Part shown: positions 45,316-53,456 of the stretch, in pieces
How positions within the stretch are numbered: position 1 is the stretch's first letter
How the letters are laid out: each line of letters begins with the position of its first letter
DNA from: an uncultured Bacteroidales bacterium
GTDB taxonomy: Bacteria; Bacteroidota; Bacteroidia; Bacteroidales; F082
DNA length: 64,000 nt
Direction: 5' to 3'
Assembly (NCBI GenBank): GCA_947303085.1
Contig: CAMYXP010000003.1
Span: 1 to 64,000, forward strand
Position numbers and translations under genes: made by a program
The notes under the pieces: generated by a model
Database searches by the model: none
What the model saw: only the letters and a program-made list of their open reading frames with translations
Told to the model about the DNA's origin: nothing

Positions 45316-45452
45316 AATGTTGAAAAATTTATCTCCAAAAATGAAAGTTTGGCAAGAAATTTGATGTAAAAATAGTAATTATTTTTTGAAAAAAGAACAA
45401 GATTTTTAAAAAATAAACGTTAATCATTTGACAACAATATAAAAAACAGATT

Positions 45453-46319
45453 ATGAGACAGTTAAAGATTTCAAAATCAATCACTAACCGCGAACAAGGG
45501 GCGCTCGACAAATATCTTGCCGATATTGCGAAAGAGCCTATGATAACCCCCGACGAGGAAGTTGAGCTCGCTCAAAAGATAAAAATGGGCGACCAGATAG
45601 CGCTTGACCGTTTGGTGAGAGCTAACCTCCGTTTTGTGGTTTCTGTGGCAAAACAATATCAAAATCAAGGACTTAGCCTTGCTGATTTGATCAACGAAGG
45701 CAATGTTGGACTTATCAAAGCTGCACAGCGTTTCGATGAGACGAAAGGTTTTAAATTCATCTCGTATGCTGTTTGGTGGATCCGTCAGGCTATTTTGCAG
45801 GCTGTGGCGGAACAGTCGCGAATGGTGCGTCTGCCGCTGAATCAGGTGGGATTTTTAAGCCGAGTGAAGAAAACTGCCTCTTCGCTTGAACAGCTTTATC
45901 AGCGCAAGCCGACGATTAAGGAGATTGCTGATGAGCTTGATATGCCTGAAGATAAAGTTGAAGCTATACTGAAAATCAACGCGAAAGAGGTCTCGATGGA
46001 TGCTCCTGTCAGCAATGATGACGATATGACATTTGTCGACACCATTGTGCCGGAAGACAATAACGATGCCGACCGTGAGGTGGTGTCAGAGTCTGAGTCG
46101 GCTGAGATAAAGCGTTCATTATCAGTGCTTAGCGAGAGAGAAAGACAGGTGATAATCTATTATTTCGGACTCGACTCAAACAAAAACTACACTCTTGAGG
46201 AAATAGGTTACATGATGGACATGACTCGCGAGCGCGTCCGTCAGGTGAAGGATAAGGCTTTGAAAAAATTGAGGTTGCGTTCGAAAAAAAACTTGATGCA
46301 TGTTTTAAATGATGATTAA
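45453..46319 (+). CDS. rpoD: Primary sigma factor RpoD (sigma-ABfA type)
   Basis: 288 residues, the short form typical of Bacteroidota housekeeping sigma factors, lacking the long 1.1 region. Region 1.2 (DKYLADIAKEPMITPDEEVE), region 2 (RANLRFVVSVAKQYQNQGLS, LINEGNVGLIKAAQRFDETK, YAVWWIRQAI), region 3 (VGFLSRVKKTASSLEQLYQ) and region 4 (SVLSERERQVIIYYFGLDSN; TRERVRQVKDKALKKLR) are all present. In this phylum it recognises TTTG (-33) and TAnnTTTG (-7), which matches the promoter boxes across this window. Confidence 0.97.
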   Translation: MRQLKISKSITNREQGALDKYLADIAKEPMITPDEEVELAQKIKMGDQIALDRLVRANLRFVVSVAKQYQNQGLSLADLINEGNVGLIKAAQRFDETKGFKFISYAVWWIRQAILQAVAEQSRMVRLPLNQVGFLSRVKKTASSLEQLYQRKPTIKEIADELDMPEDKVEAILKINAKEVSMDAPVSNDDDMTFVDTIVPEDNNDADREVVSESESAEIKRSLSVLSERERQVIIYYFGLDSNKNYTLEEIGYMMDMTRERVRQVKDKALKKLRLRSKKNLMHVLNDD

Positions 46320-46327
46320 ATTTTTTG

Positions 46328-46335
46328 TAATTTTG
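46328..46335 (+). promoter_or_regulatory. TAnnTTTG -7 box for yidC
   Basis: TAATTTTGCACC lies between the rpoD stop and the yidC ATG (46367). Confidence 0.6.
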
Positions 46336-46366
46336 CACCTTAATTTTTTAGGAAATACATTATTAT

Positions 46367-48301
46367 ATGAATAAAAACTCAATTATTGGAATTATCCTCA
46401 TTATTGGAATTTTTGTCGGTTATTTCGTGTGGATGACACCTTCCAAAGAGGAAATTGAAAGACAAAGACATTATCAGGATTCGATTTATCAGGTCAACAG
46501 AGCTCGTTATATTCAGGATTCGATACGTTTCGCTGAAGCTCAAAAACAAACGGAAGCTTCTGTTTATCAATCAAATAACGATACAGAATTGTCGAGTGTG
46601 GCGGTTCGCGACAAATACGGTGTTTTCGCCACTGCCACCACAGGTGAGGAGAAGATTTATACCATCGAAAATGATGTTTTGAAGCTGACTTTAAGCTCGA
46701 AAGGCGCTTACGTCAAGACAGTGGAGCTGAAAGACTATAAAACGTGGGATTCGCTTCCACTTATTGGCTTTGACGAGAATACAACGAAGTTTAATCTCTC
46801 TTTTTTCGCTGCCAACAGAAATATCAATACTATTGATCTATTCTTCACTCCATATATCAATGGTGAAGTTTATAATGGCGAAGAGAATCTCGTTGTCGGC
46901 GATAAACCTTTGACTCTCAGCTTCAGAGCTAACGCCGATGATTATACCGATGAATTTAATCCGAACCAATATATTGAGTTTACATATACCGTTGATAAAG
47001 ATGAATATATGGTTGATTTCGATGTGAAGACAGTCAACATGAAGAATGTTATCGCATCAAACACCAATTTCGTCACAATCGACTGGTATGTCGACCTTTT
47101 GAAACAGGAGAAAGCAGTCGACCGCTACAACGGCTCGAATGTTTATTATAAGTTTGTAAGTGATGACGTTGAATCGATTAGCGGCAACCGTGGAGGCGAG
47201 AAAGACGGCGAGAAAGAGCTTCGCTCAAACCTCAAATGGTTGTCGTTTAAGCAGCGTTTCTTCAGCTATTCGTTGATTTCAAAGGAGAATTTCAACTCAG
47301 CAGTCGTTGGAATGAAGACTGATTTGAGACAGAAAAATCCTCGTTATCTGAAGACCATGTACGCCACTGTCGATGTCCCGTTTGACGGATTCAGCGAGAC
47401 CAACGACATGCCGATGCAGATGTATTTCGGACCTAACAGTCTGAAAATCATGGACAAATACGACATTGACCTCGATAAGCAGATTCCTCTCGGAGGTAAG
47501 CTCGTCGGCTGGATCAACAGATATATCGTTGTCAACGTGTTCAACTGGCTCGGCAGCTACGGCTGGAACTACGGTATTGTGATCTTGGTTTTGACCATCA
47601 TCATCAAGATTGCTTTGATGCCGTTTGCATTCAAATCGTATCAGTCGACGGCAAAAATGCGTGTGTTGAAGCCTGAAATAGATGAAATCAACGCAAAATA
47701 TCCTGATGAGAAGGATAATATGAAGAAACAGCAGGCGGTGATGGATCTCTACAAAAAAGCGGGTGCAAGTCCGACAGCCGGGTGCTTGCCGATGTTGCTG
47801 CAGCTGCCTATTTTGTGGGCTATATTCCGTTTCTTCCCGTCGAGTATCGAGCTTCGTCAGCAGCCGTTCCTTTGGGCCGACGACCTATCGACATACGACA
47901 GCATCCTCGACCTTGGCTTCAATATCCCATTCTACGGCGACCATGTGAGTTTGTTCACCTTGTTGATGACAGTCACGACGATTCTCTACACCTATATTAA
48001 TAATAAACAGATGGCGGCGACTAACCAGCAGGGCATGAAAGGAATGAAGGTGATGATGTACATCATGCCGATCATGTTCCTCGGACTGTTTAACAGCTAT
48101 TCGTCGGGATTGAGCTATTATTATATGTTGGTGAATATCATCACATTCCTGCAGATGTATTTGTTCAGACTCTTCTTGGATGATGAGAAGCTCCGCAAGA
48201 AAATCGAGCTTGCAAAGCAGCGCCCTGTGAAGAAATCTGGGTTCCAGAAGAGACTCGAGGAGTTGCAGAAACAGCAGCAGCAAATGCAACGCAAACGTTA
48301 A
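46367..48301 (+). CDS. yidC: Membrane protein insertase YidC
   Basis: 644 residues, the Gram-negative type with a large periplasmic domain. TM1 is at residues 5-24 (SIIGIILIIGIFVGYFVWM), the periplasmic beta-supersandwich at about 90-360, and the conserved core from ~390: LGSYGWNYGIVILVLTIIIK, KMRVLKPEIDEINAKYPDEK, KAGASPTAGCLPMLLQLPIL and the last TM helices. The C-terminal tail is Lys/Arg/Gln-rich (LEELQKQQQQMQRKR), as in ribosome-binding forms. It inserts and folds inner-membrane proteins, alone or with SecYEG. Confidence 0.97.
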   Translation: MNKNSIIGIILIIGIFVGYFVWMTPSKEEIERQRHYQDSIYQVNRARYIQDSIRFAEAQKQTEASVYQSNNDTELSSVAVRDKYGVFATATTGEEKIYTIENDVLKLTLSSKGAYVKTVELKDYKTWDSLPLIGFDENTTKFNLSFFAANRNINTIDLFFTPYINGEVYNGEENLVVGDKPLTLSFRANADDYTDEFNPNQYIEFTYTVDKDEYMVDFDVKTVNMKNVIASNTNFVTIDWYVDLLKQEKAVDRYNGSNVYYKFVSDDVESISGNRGGEKDGEKELRSNLKWLSFKQRFFSYSLISKENFNSAVVGMKTDLRQKNPRYLKTMYATVDVPFDGFSETNDMPMQMYFGPNSLKIMDKYDIDLDKQIPLGGKLVGWINRYIVVNVFNWLGSYGWNYGIVILVLTIIIKIALMPFAFKSYQSTAKMRVLKPEIDEINAKYPDEKDNMKKQQAVMDLYKKAGASPTAGCLPMLLQLPILWAIFRFFPSSIELRQQPFLWADDLSTYDSILDLGFNIPFYGDHVSLFTLLMTVTTILYTYINNKQMAATNQQGMKGMKVMMYIMPIMFLGLFNSYSSGLSYYYMLVNIITFLQMYLFRLFLDDEKLRKKIELAKQRPVKKSGFQKRLEELQKQQQQMQRKR

Positions 48302-48308
48302 CAAAAAC

Positions 48309-48340
48309 GTCATTTCGGCTCCGGTCGAAATGACGGTTTT
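48309..48340 (+). terminator. Palindromic hairpin after yidC (GTCATTTCG repeat family)
   Basis: CGTCATTTCG and CGAAATGACG flank a short GGCTCCGGT loop and are followed by GTTTT. The stem is 10 bp, so it can act as a terminator for yidC. It shares its arms with the 108-base repeat at 27911-28018. Confidence 0.7.
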
Positions 48341-48345
48341 AAAAT

Positions 48346-48858
48346 ATGTTACCAGATAGGATATACATTATCGGTTATATGTGTTCCGGGAAGTCGTCGA
48401 TTTCGCGAAAACTGGCGGCCAGACTGGGTTACGAACCATTCGACACCGATGATTTGTTTGAGGAGAAATATCATATCTGCGTGCAGGATTTCTTCGAAAA
48501 ATACGGCGAGGATTATTTCAGAAAATTCGAATCGGAGATCTTAAAAAAGACAGGCGAGCTTCATAAAGTGGTGATTTCCACTGGCGGAGGCACGCCTTGT
48601 TTCTTTGATAACATGCAGTGGATGAACGAAAATGGCAAAACAATCTTCGTGAAAGTCAGTCCGCTGACGTCGTTTCACAGAATTATGAATGCCAAACGCA
48701 AGCGTCCTTTGGTGTATGGAAAATCGGAGGATGAGCTGCGTCAATACGTTGAAAATCATTACAATTCGCGACTGCCGATATATGAGCAGGCGAGTTTTAT
48801 TGTCAAAGGCGAGAACTTCGATATCGAAGAGGTAATGAACTACCTATCGCAGCTCTAA
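48346..48858 (+). CDS. aroK: Shikimate kinase
   Basis: 170 residues. The P-loop is present as IGYMCSGKSSISRKLA (GxxxxGKS), the shikimate-binding Asp in FDTDDLFEEKY, Arg in YFRKFESEIL, VISTGGGTPCF, and the LID Arg in AKRKRPLVYGK. It phosphorylates shikimate at the 3-OH. The 3' end overlaps convergent rlmD by 15 bases. Confidence 0.95.
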   Translation: MLPDRIYIIGYMCSGKSSISRKLAARLGYEPFDTDDLFEEKYHICVQDFFEKYGEDYFRKFESEILKKTGELHKVVISTGGGTPCFFDNMQWMNENGKTIFVKVSPLTSFHRIMNAKRKRPLVYGKSEDELRQYVENHYNSRLPIYEQASFIVKGENFDIEEVMNYLSQL

Positions 48859-50271
48859 CAGCACAACATTCTCGACGTGCTGGGTGTGCGGGAACATATC
48901 CACAGGCTGCACCGCCTTAACAGCATACAAATCATCAAGTAATTGTAAATCACGGGCTTGCGTGGCTGGGTTGCAGCTCACGTAAACAATCTTCTTGGCT
49001 TGAATCTTTTTCAGTTGCTCAATGACTTTATCTGCCATTCCTGCGCGTGGCGGGTCGGTGACGATGAAATCAGGTTTGCCGTGCCCGGCGATGAACTCGT
49101 CGGTGAGCACTTTCGCCATGTCGCCGGCGAAGAATTCGGCGTTTGTAATATTGTTGAACTGCTCGTTGATTTTAGCGTCGACGATGGCTTCCTCAACGTA
49201 TTCGATGCCGACTACACGCTTCACGAAACGCGAGAAATACAAGGCGATGGTGCCGGTTCCTGTGTAGAGGTCGTACATCAGCTCGTAGCCTTGCACGTTG
49301 GCGAGGTCGAAGGCCGCTTTATAGAGTCTTTCCGCTTGATACACATTGGTTTGGAAGAACGAGACAGGTCCGACGCGGAAATTCAAGTCATCGAATCCAG
49401 GACGTGGTGACTTCATCGTTTCCACCAGATAAGGCTCGCCTTTGAGACATTCGAACGGCAAATCGGAAATGGTGTCGTTGAACTTGCTGTTGATGACCAG
49501 CATCATAGACACAATCTGCGGGAACTGAGCTGAAAGGGCAGGGAAGAGCTCGTTTCTGACAATCTCGTTCTCCTCGTTGATGATAATTATCACCATGAAC
49601 TCACCTTTGCCGTTGCAGCGGATTATGACGTTGCGCATGGTGCCGACATGAGCTTTCACGTTGTGGTATGAAAGCTTGTGTCTCATGGTGAAGTCCTTGA
49701 TAAACAGGCGTATATCGTTCGACGGATCGGCTTGCAGATAACATTTCTCGATGTCGAGCACGCGGTCGAACAAGCCCGGCAGATGATAGCCGAATCCTTT
49801 GCAGTCTTCCTCGCCGTAGGTGCCTGCAGGAGCGCCGTCGGTGAGCCATTTGCGGTTTGAGAAGCTGTATTCGAGTTTGTTGCGATAGTAAAACTGCTTC
49901 TCGCAACCCAAAATCGGCATCATTTCGGGATATTCAATCTTCCCGATGCGGTCGAAATTATCTTTGATTTGCTTCTGTTTATAAAACAGTTGCCATTGAT
50001 AATCAAGGTGTTGCCATTTGCAACCTCCACACAGACCGAAGTGCTGGCACACAGGCTTCACGCGCTTGTCGGATTCTTTTTTTATATTCAGAATCTTCCC
50101 GTCGAAGCAGTTTGATTTTTTCTTAAACACTTGGATATCAACGATATCGCCTGGTGCTCCGAATGGGATGAACACTACTTTCTCTTCCGGTTTGGCGATA
50201 CTCATGCCTTCCGCTCCGGCATCGATGATTTCGACGTCTTCGATATATTGGGGTTGATGAATTTTTTTCAT
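48844..50271 (-). CDS. rlmD: 23S rRNA (uracil-1939-C5)-methyltransferase RlmD-like
   Basis: About 475 residues from MKKIHQPQYIEDVE at ~50271; the frame extends far upstream only as antisense to the M48 gene and is rejected. A TRAM domain covers the first ~65 residues. The [4Fe-4S] cysteines are in CQHFGLCGGCKWQHLDY, the SAM motif is YDLYTGTGTIALYF, the motif IV region is VTDPPRAGM and the catalytic Cys is in YVSCNPATQARDL. RlmD versus RumB/TrmA-like paralogues cannot be separated by eye, but the Fe-S cluster and TRAM domain favour RlmD. A TATTTTTG box ends ~4 bases before the ATG, so the transcript may be leaderless. Confidence 0.9.
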   Translation of the reverse strand: MKKIHQPQYIEDVEIIDAGAEGMSIAKPEEKVVFIPFGAPGDIVDIQVFKKKSNCFDGKILNIKKESDKRVKPVCQHFGLCGGCKWQHLDYQWQLFYKQKQIKDNFDRIGKIEYPEMMPILGCEKQFYYRNKLEYSFSNRKWLTDGAPAGTYGEEDCKGFGYHLPGLFDRVLDIEKCYLQADPSNDIRLFIKDFTMRHKLSYHNVKAHVGTMRNVIIRCNGKGEFMVIIIINEENEIVRNELFPALSAQFPQIVSMMLVINSKFNDTISDLPFECLKGEPYLVETMKSPRPGFDDLNFRVGPVSFFQTNVYQAERLYKAAFDLANVQGYELMYDLYTGTGTIALYFSRFVKRVVGIEYVEEAIVDAKINEQFNNITNAEFFAGDMAKVLTDEFIAGHGKPDFIVTDPPRAGMADKVIEQLKKIQAKKIVYVSCNPATQARDLQLLDDLYAVKAVQPVDMFPHTQHVENVVLLELR

Positions 50272-50317
50272 GATGCAAAAATACGTTTTTTTATTTTGAA
50301 AAATGAAATCTTTATTG

Positions 50318-50325
50318 TAATTTTG
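50318..50325 (+). promoter_or_regulatory. TAnnTTTG -7 box for the M48 peptidase gene
   Basis: TAATTTTGCC lies 19 bases upstream of the ATG at 50344. It is divergent from the rlmD promoter. Confidence 0.55.
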
Positions 50326-50343
50326 CCAATATAATTTAATGAC

Positions 50344-51552
50344 ATGAAAAAATTCAATCCGACAATAGAACTGGAGAAGCAGATCGGCACACAGATTTAT
50401 GAGGCTTTGCAGGGCTCCGTGGTGGAAGAGGTGTTGCGTAAGACCAAGATTTCGAAAAACGACGCCTATTGGCGCAGCAGCATGGAAGGTCACAGCTTGA
50501 AGGTGCAGCCTGAGCTGTTGCCCGATTTTTATGAGCTCTGTCAGGAGGTGAAAAACAAGCTTAGCTTCACTGAAAACGTCGATTTTTATATCACTGGCGA
50601 TGCCACGGTAAATGCTTTCTCGCTTGCCGCTGAGGACGAGGGCGAGCCGCATATAGTGAATGTCAACTCCGCTTTGTTCGACCTGATGTCGGACGATGAG
50701 TTGCGTTTTGTGGTGGGGCATGAGTTGGGGCATCTTATCAATAAAGACACGGCGTTGGCGCGTCTGATACAGTTTGTTTTCCCGTCGTACTCCAACGTGC
50801 CGGTGTCGTTGCTGTACAAGATACGTCTGCATGAGCAGCTGGCGGAGCTGGTGGCCGACCGTTATGGCTTTTTGGCGACGGGCAAGATGGATGTGTGTGT
50901 GACGGCGTTTTTCAAGATGGCGTCAGGCTTGGATCTGACGAAGATGAACGTGAGCATCGAGGCGTTGATTGCCGACAACAACCGTCGTCTTGACTATTTC
51001 TTGAAAGACAAAGGCATCAGCAGGGCGTCGCATCCTGTCAACCCGATACGTGTGCAGGCGTTGAATCTGTTTGCCAATGCGAAGTCGGAGAAGGCTTTGA
51101 AGAAAGGCATGGACGAGCTGATCTCGATATTGCTGAAGGTGGGCGACAGCGAGCTTGACGAACACCTGGCGCGTTTCGTGGCGTCGGCGGGACTCATCGT
51201 GGCGTCGCTCGACGGCGAGATGCACGAGGACGAGTATAAGGAGATTATCGAGTCGCTCGCTGCGATGAAGATATTCCCTCGTCAGTTTTTGGATGAGGTG
51301 GCAGCTGGCGATGTCGGCAAAACGTTCAACAAGTCGGTTGAGGGCATCCTGAAGATCAATCCTGGCATGCGTGACGCCTTGTTGGATTACATGATCCAGA
51401 TAGTGATGGCCGACAAGAAGATCGCCCCTGAGGAGGTGAAGTGGCTTTACGACTTCGGCGCCAGCATCGGTTTCAGCGAGATCGAGGTGGCCGAGGCTGT
51501 GGCTGGAGCTATACAAAGAAATTATATTCCGGCTTTGGAGGCGATTTGCTGA
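50344..51552 (+). CDS. M48-family metallopeptidase with TerB-like C-terminal domain
   Basis: 402 residues with no TM segment or signal, so a cytosolic M48 enzyme. The zinc motif HEXXH is FVVGHELGHLINKD near residue 125, the downstream Glu is in ELVADRYGFLATG, and DELRF precedes the motif. The C-terminal ~130 residues (ASLDGEMHEDEYKEIIESLA and IVMADKKIAPEEVKWLYDFG) form two Asp-rich helical repeats like tellurite-resistance TerB. The peptidase target is unknown; the TerB-like part may bind metal or membrane stress signals. Confidence 0.85.
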   Translation: MKKFNPTIELEKQIGTQIYEALQGSVVEEVLRKTKISKNDAYWRSSMEGHSLKVQPELLPDFYELCQEVKNKLSFTENVDFYITGDATVNAFSLAAEDEGEPHIVNVNSALFDLMSDDELRFVVGHELGHLINKDTALARLIQFVFPSYSNVPVSLLYKIRLHEQLAELVADRYGFLATGKMDVCVTAFFKMASGLDLTKMNVSIEALIADNNRRLDYFLKDKGISRASHPVNPIRVQALNLFANAKSEKALKKGMDELISILLKVGDSELDEHLARFVASAGLIVASLDGEMHEDEYKEIIESLAAMKIFPRQFLDEVAAGDVGKTFNKSVEGILKINPGMRDALLDYMIQIVMADKKIAPEEVKWLYDFGASIGFSEIEVAEAVAGAIQRNYIPALEAIC

Positions 51553-51637
51553 TGTAAATGTTAAAAGCTATCAACCAGTTTCCTGCATAATGGTAGCACA
51601 ATACTTGACAATATAATTGTTCGTTAGTTTATATATT

Positions 51638-51684
51638 GTTATTCGATTGTTCTTCGATTTAAAAACGAACAACAATCGAACAAC
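51638..51684. repeat. Imperfect inverted repeat upstream of the DUF6266-like gene
   Basis: GTTATTCGATTGTTCTTCG (51638-51656) and CGAACAACAATCGAACAAC (51666-51684) pair at 17 of 19 positions around a 9-base loop. The TTCGATTGTT unit is partly repeated nearby (TGTTCGTTAG). It could be a terminator-like hairpin or an operator; it is not followed by a U run on either strand. Confidence 0.5.
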
Positions 51685-51760
51685 AGACGAAGAAAAATTG
51701 AATAAAACATATGATAAATACATGTAAAATATTTGCCATTAACGATGTAAATCACTTGCA

Positions 51761-52489
51761 ATGAAGAAGCAACAACAAACAGGATTATCATTGATTGGGC
51801 GGTCGCCACAATCAGGAATCACTATTTATGAGAAAAATGGAAAAAGAGTTGTGCGGTCGGCGTTTTCCACACCATCACGCCGTTGCACTCGGAAACAATT
51901 TGAACAGCGCATGCGGATGAGACATTCCATCGCGTTGTGGCACACATTGAAAGTTTGTGAGCCTATGTTTACCGAGCACCAGTCGGCATACAGCGGTTTT
52001 ATTTCGCTTGCCAACAGGCTGCCGGCAGTATTCGTGACTAAAGACGAGGCATCGCACAATGTGTCGTTTCTGATGCCCGATATCCCCGTAAGCGAAGGCA
52101 CGCTGATGTCGATCAAGCAACATCTTGGCGAGGTTAGTGGCGTTGCCGCATTAATTACCAACTTGAAAAAGGAAGACCTGCGTCTAGGTGATGCGTTGTA
52201 TCTTTACACGGCAGAACAGCACAACGACTACAATTATCCGAAAACAGAATTCAGCGTTCGCAAGATAACCAAGCGCGATATGACCTATACCGACAACGGC
52301 CTTGCGTTGGTAGGAGAGGAGTTTGCCAACACCAGCAAAGGCTGGACTCTGGTGCTCGTCAGAGGCAAACGCTGCACAACGCAGGGTCTTGTCACTAACT
52401 GCACATTTTATCAGCAATACACCACACCTGAGGCGATGGTAAAGGCAGCAGAGGATTATAGTAGCAGGAAGATGAAGATTGTGTTGTAG
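51761..52489 (+). CDS. DUF6266-like hypothetical protein
   Basis: 242 residues, cytosolic, no TM. The N-terminus (IGRSPQSGITIYEKNGKRVV, then RSAFSTPSRRCTRKQFEQRM) and the middle (MPDIPVSEGTLMSIKQHLGE) resemble the DUF6266 family of Bacteroidota, which has a YxxxGKxVVRS-type start and an SxGxL motif. The basic N-terminal third suggests nucleic-acid contact, but this is a guess. Such proteins are numerous in Bacteroidales accessory regions. It marks the beginning of the right-hand accessory region. Confidence 0.55.
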   Translation: MKKQQQTGLSLIGRSPQSGITIYEKNGKRVVRSAFSTPSRRCTRKQFEQRMRMRHSIALWHTLKVCEPMFTEHQSAYSGFISLANRLPAVFVTKDEASHNVSFLMPDIPVSEGTLMSIKQHLGEVSGVAALITNLKKEDLRLGDALYLYTAEQHNDYNYPKTEFSVRKITKRDMTYTDNGLALVGEEFANTSKGWTLVLVRGKRCTTQGLVTNCTFYQQYTTPEAMVKAAEDYSSRKMKIVL

Positions 52490-52577
52490 AAAGAGGATAT
52501 AGAGGGGTATAAGAGTGTATGAATGGAAAACTGTTAAAAAATTTTAAAAAACTGGCTGCGCGATAGAAAAAAGTTTG

Positions 52578-52585
52578 TATCTTTG
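52578..52585 (+). promoter_or_regulatory. TAnnTTTG -7 box for the small RNA at 52592
   Basis: TATCTTTGCAG, seven bases before the 5' arm of the RNA's terminal stem. Confidence 0.55.
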
Positions 52586-52591
52586 CAGCAC

Positions 52592-52697
52592 ATATCCGTT
52601 TGATAGGGAACAGGCCTGTCAGTAAAACCGATTCAACGCCCGCACTTGTGACGGTAGCGGATAAGATTAAAAAAGGGGAGTTAAATCCCCTTTTTTC
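52592..52697 (+). ncRNA. Candidate ~105-nt small RNA ending in a bidirectional terminator
   Basis: Begins just after a TAnnTTTG box. TATCCG (52593-52598) pairs with CGGATA (52658-52663), closing a multibranch region with a 10-base palindrome ACAGGCCTGT (52610-52619) and an ACCG/CGGT helix (52627-52630/52652-52655). Right after comes AAAAAAGGGGA-GTTAAA-TCCCCTTTTTT. The segment from GGGAAC to CGCCCGCACTTGTGACGG resembles the cobalamin-riboswitch core (GGGAA...CCCGCnACTGTGA). However, the diagnostic B12 box (AGCCAGGAGACCTGCC-like) is absent and no B12 gene follows. It is best called an unassigned small RNA. Confidence 0.55.
52669..52696. terminator. Bidirectional intrinsic terminator
   Basis: AAAAAAGGGGA (52669-52679) and TCCCCTTTTTT (52686-52696) form an 11-bp stem with U tracts on both strands. 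It ends the small RNA (plus) and the nuclease-like gene (minus), whose stop codon lies inside it. Confidence 0.85.
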
Positions 52698-53079
52698 TTG
52701 CCTGTTCAGCTCGTTTTGGATTTTTGCGAGACATTGGTCTTAAATCAAAAGCGGTCATAACAAAACGCTTATTTTTATCATTCCATTTTGTTTTGATAAT
52801 CAACATAAAGTATTCACCACGGAGTTTGATTTTATTCTCCTTTTGGCTTTCACTATAAATGCCGAAAGCGAATACCATAGGTATAAAATTCTCGATACTA
52901 AATCCCAATTGTTTTAATTCATCTTCATGCTGCTCAATAATATGGCATAAACTGTATCCGCTTTTGCCGCCGACACCCCATACTATATCGACATATCCAA
53001 TATCTTCCCGATAGAGAGCTTTAATACATTCACCAGTTTCGATTTGTGTGTTATTAGTTTCTAATTTATTGTTGTTCAT
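52681..53079 (-). CDS. Phage-type BECR-fold (Barnase/EndoU/ColicinE5/RelE-like) nuclease
   Basis: About 132 residues from MNNNKLETNN at 53079; the open frame runs 15 codons further up without support. Key elements match the PBECR group of phage and MuF-polyprotein nucleases: VDIVWGVGGKSGYSLCHIIE with the His of HIIxxH near 62-65, a central strand-rich part (GEYFMLIIKTKW), and the C-terminal FVMTAFDLRP strand. The tail is very basic (SRKNPKRAEQARKKGI). In phages these domains sit at the end of capsid-injected polyproteins; here it stands alone. It is likely an RNase-type toxin. No protein antitoxin is adjacent, but a small RNA gene converges on its 3' end. Confidence 0.6.
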   Translation of the reverse strand: MNNNKLETNNTQIETGECIKALYREDIGYVDIVWGVGGKSGYSLCHIIEQHEDELKQLGFSIENFIPMVFAFGIYSESQKENKIKLRGEYFMLIIKTKWNDKNKRFVMTAFDLRPMSRKNPKRAEQARKKGI

Positions 53080-53199
53080 ATCGTTAAAATTTAAAATAAT
53101 TGTAAATAAAATTCCAACAAGCAATCTGGCGATTACTTTTGGGGTGGTATAAACTGTTTCAAAATGCTCAGTGGGAGGGAAGATTCAAATATACGGCTG

Positions 53200-53207
53200 C
53201 AAAAATA
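53200..53207 (-). promoter_or_regulatory. TAnnTTTG -7 box for the BECR nuclease gene
   Basis: The minus strand reads TATTTTTGCAG, about 120 bases upstream of the ATG at 53079, implying a long 5' leader for a small gene. Confidence 0.45.
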
Positions 53208-53240
53208 TACTAAAAATCCTTATGTGTCAAGCGGAAAAGT

Positions 53241-53363
53241 GTTAAAAGATTTTAACAAAAGTGCAAGAAAATGAACCAAATCTTAAAAAAATTTAACATT
53301 GTTTTTGTGAAAGTGTGAATGCTTGGATTGCAATTATTGCAAAAAAATGTTAATAATTTTAAC
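53241..53363. repeat. Three GTTAA(n)TTTTAAC near-palindromes between divergent promoters
   Basis: GTTAAAAGATTTTAAC (53241-53256), CTTAAAAAAATTTAAC (53282-53297) and GTTAATAATTTTAAC (53349-53363). The last sits in the -33 region of the promoter for structured RNA copy B. The set looks like an operator array for a repressor, but AT-rich DNA makes chance matches easier. Confidence 0.4.
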
Positions 53364-53380
53364 ATCTCATTACTTTTTTG

Positions 53381-53388
53381 TATATTTG
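53381..53388 (+). promoter_or_regulatory. TAnnTTTG -7 box for RNA copy B and the defence operon
   Basis: TATATTTGCAG lies 76 bases before the first hairpin of the structured element, a spacing similar to copy A (~86-92 bases). Confidence 0.6.
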
Positions 53389-53456
53389 CAGTCTAACAGT
53401 ATAACTAACATTATTCAAGAAGTAGAGATAAAAGAGCATTAGTAAACATATAAAAT

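Noticed and set aside
48844-50832. A 662-residue reading for the rRNA methyltransferase gene
   Set aside because: The first ~187 codons are antisense to the M48 peptidase gene, and the TRAM domain starts at MKKIHQPQ (~50271) right after a promoter box.
52592-52680. True cobalamin riboswitch
   Set aside because: The B12 box and expression-platform logic are missing and the downstream gene is on the other strand.
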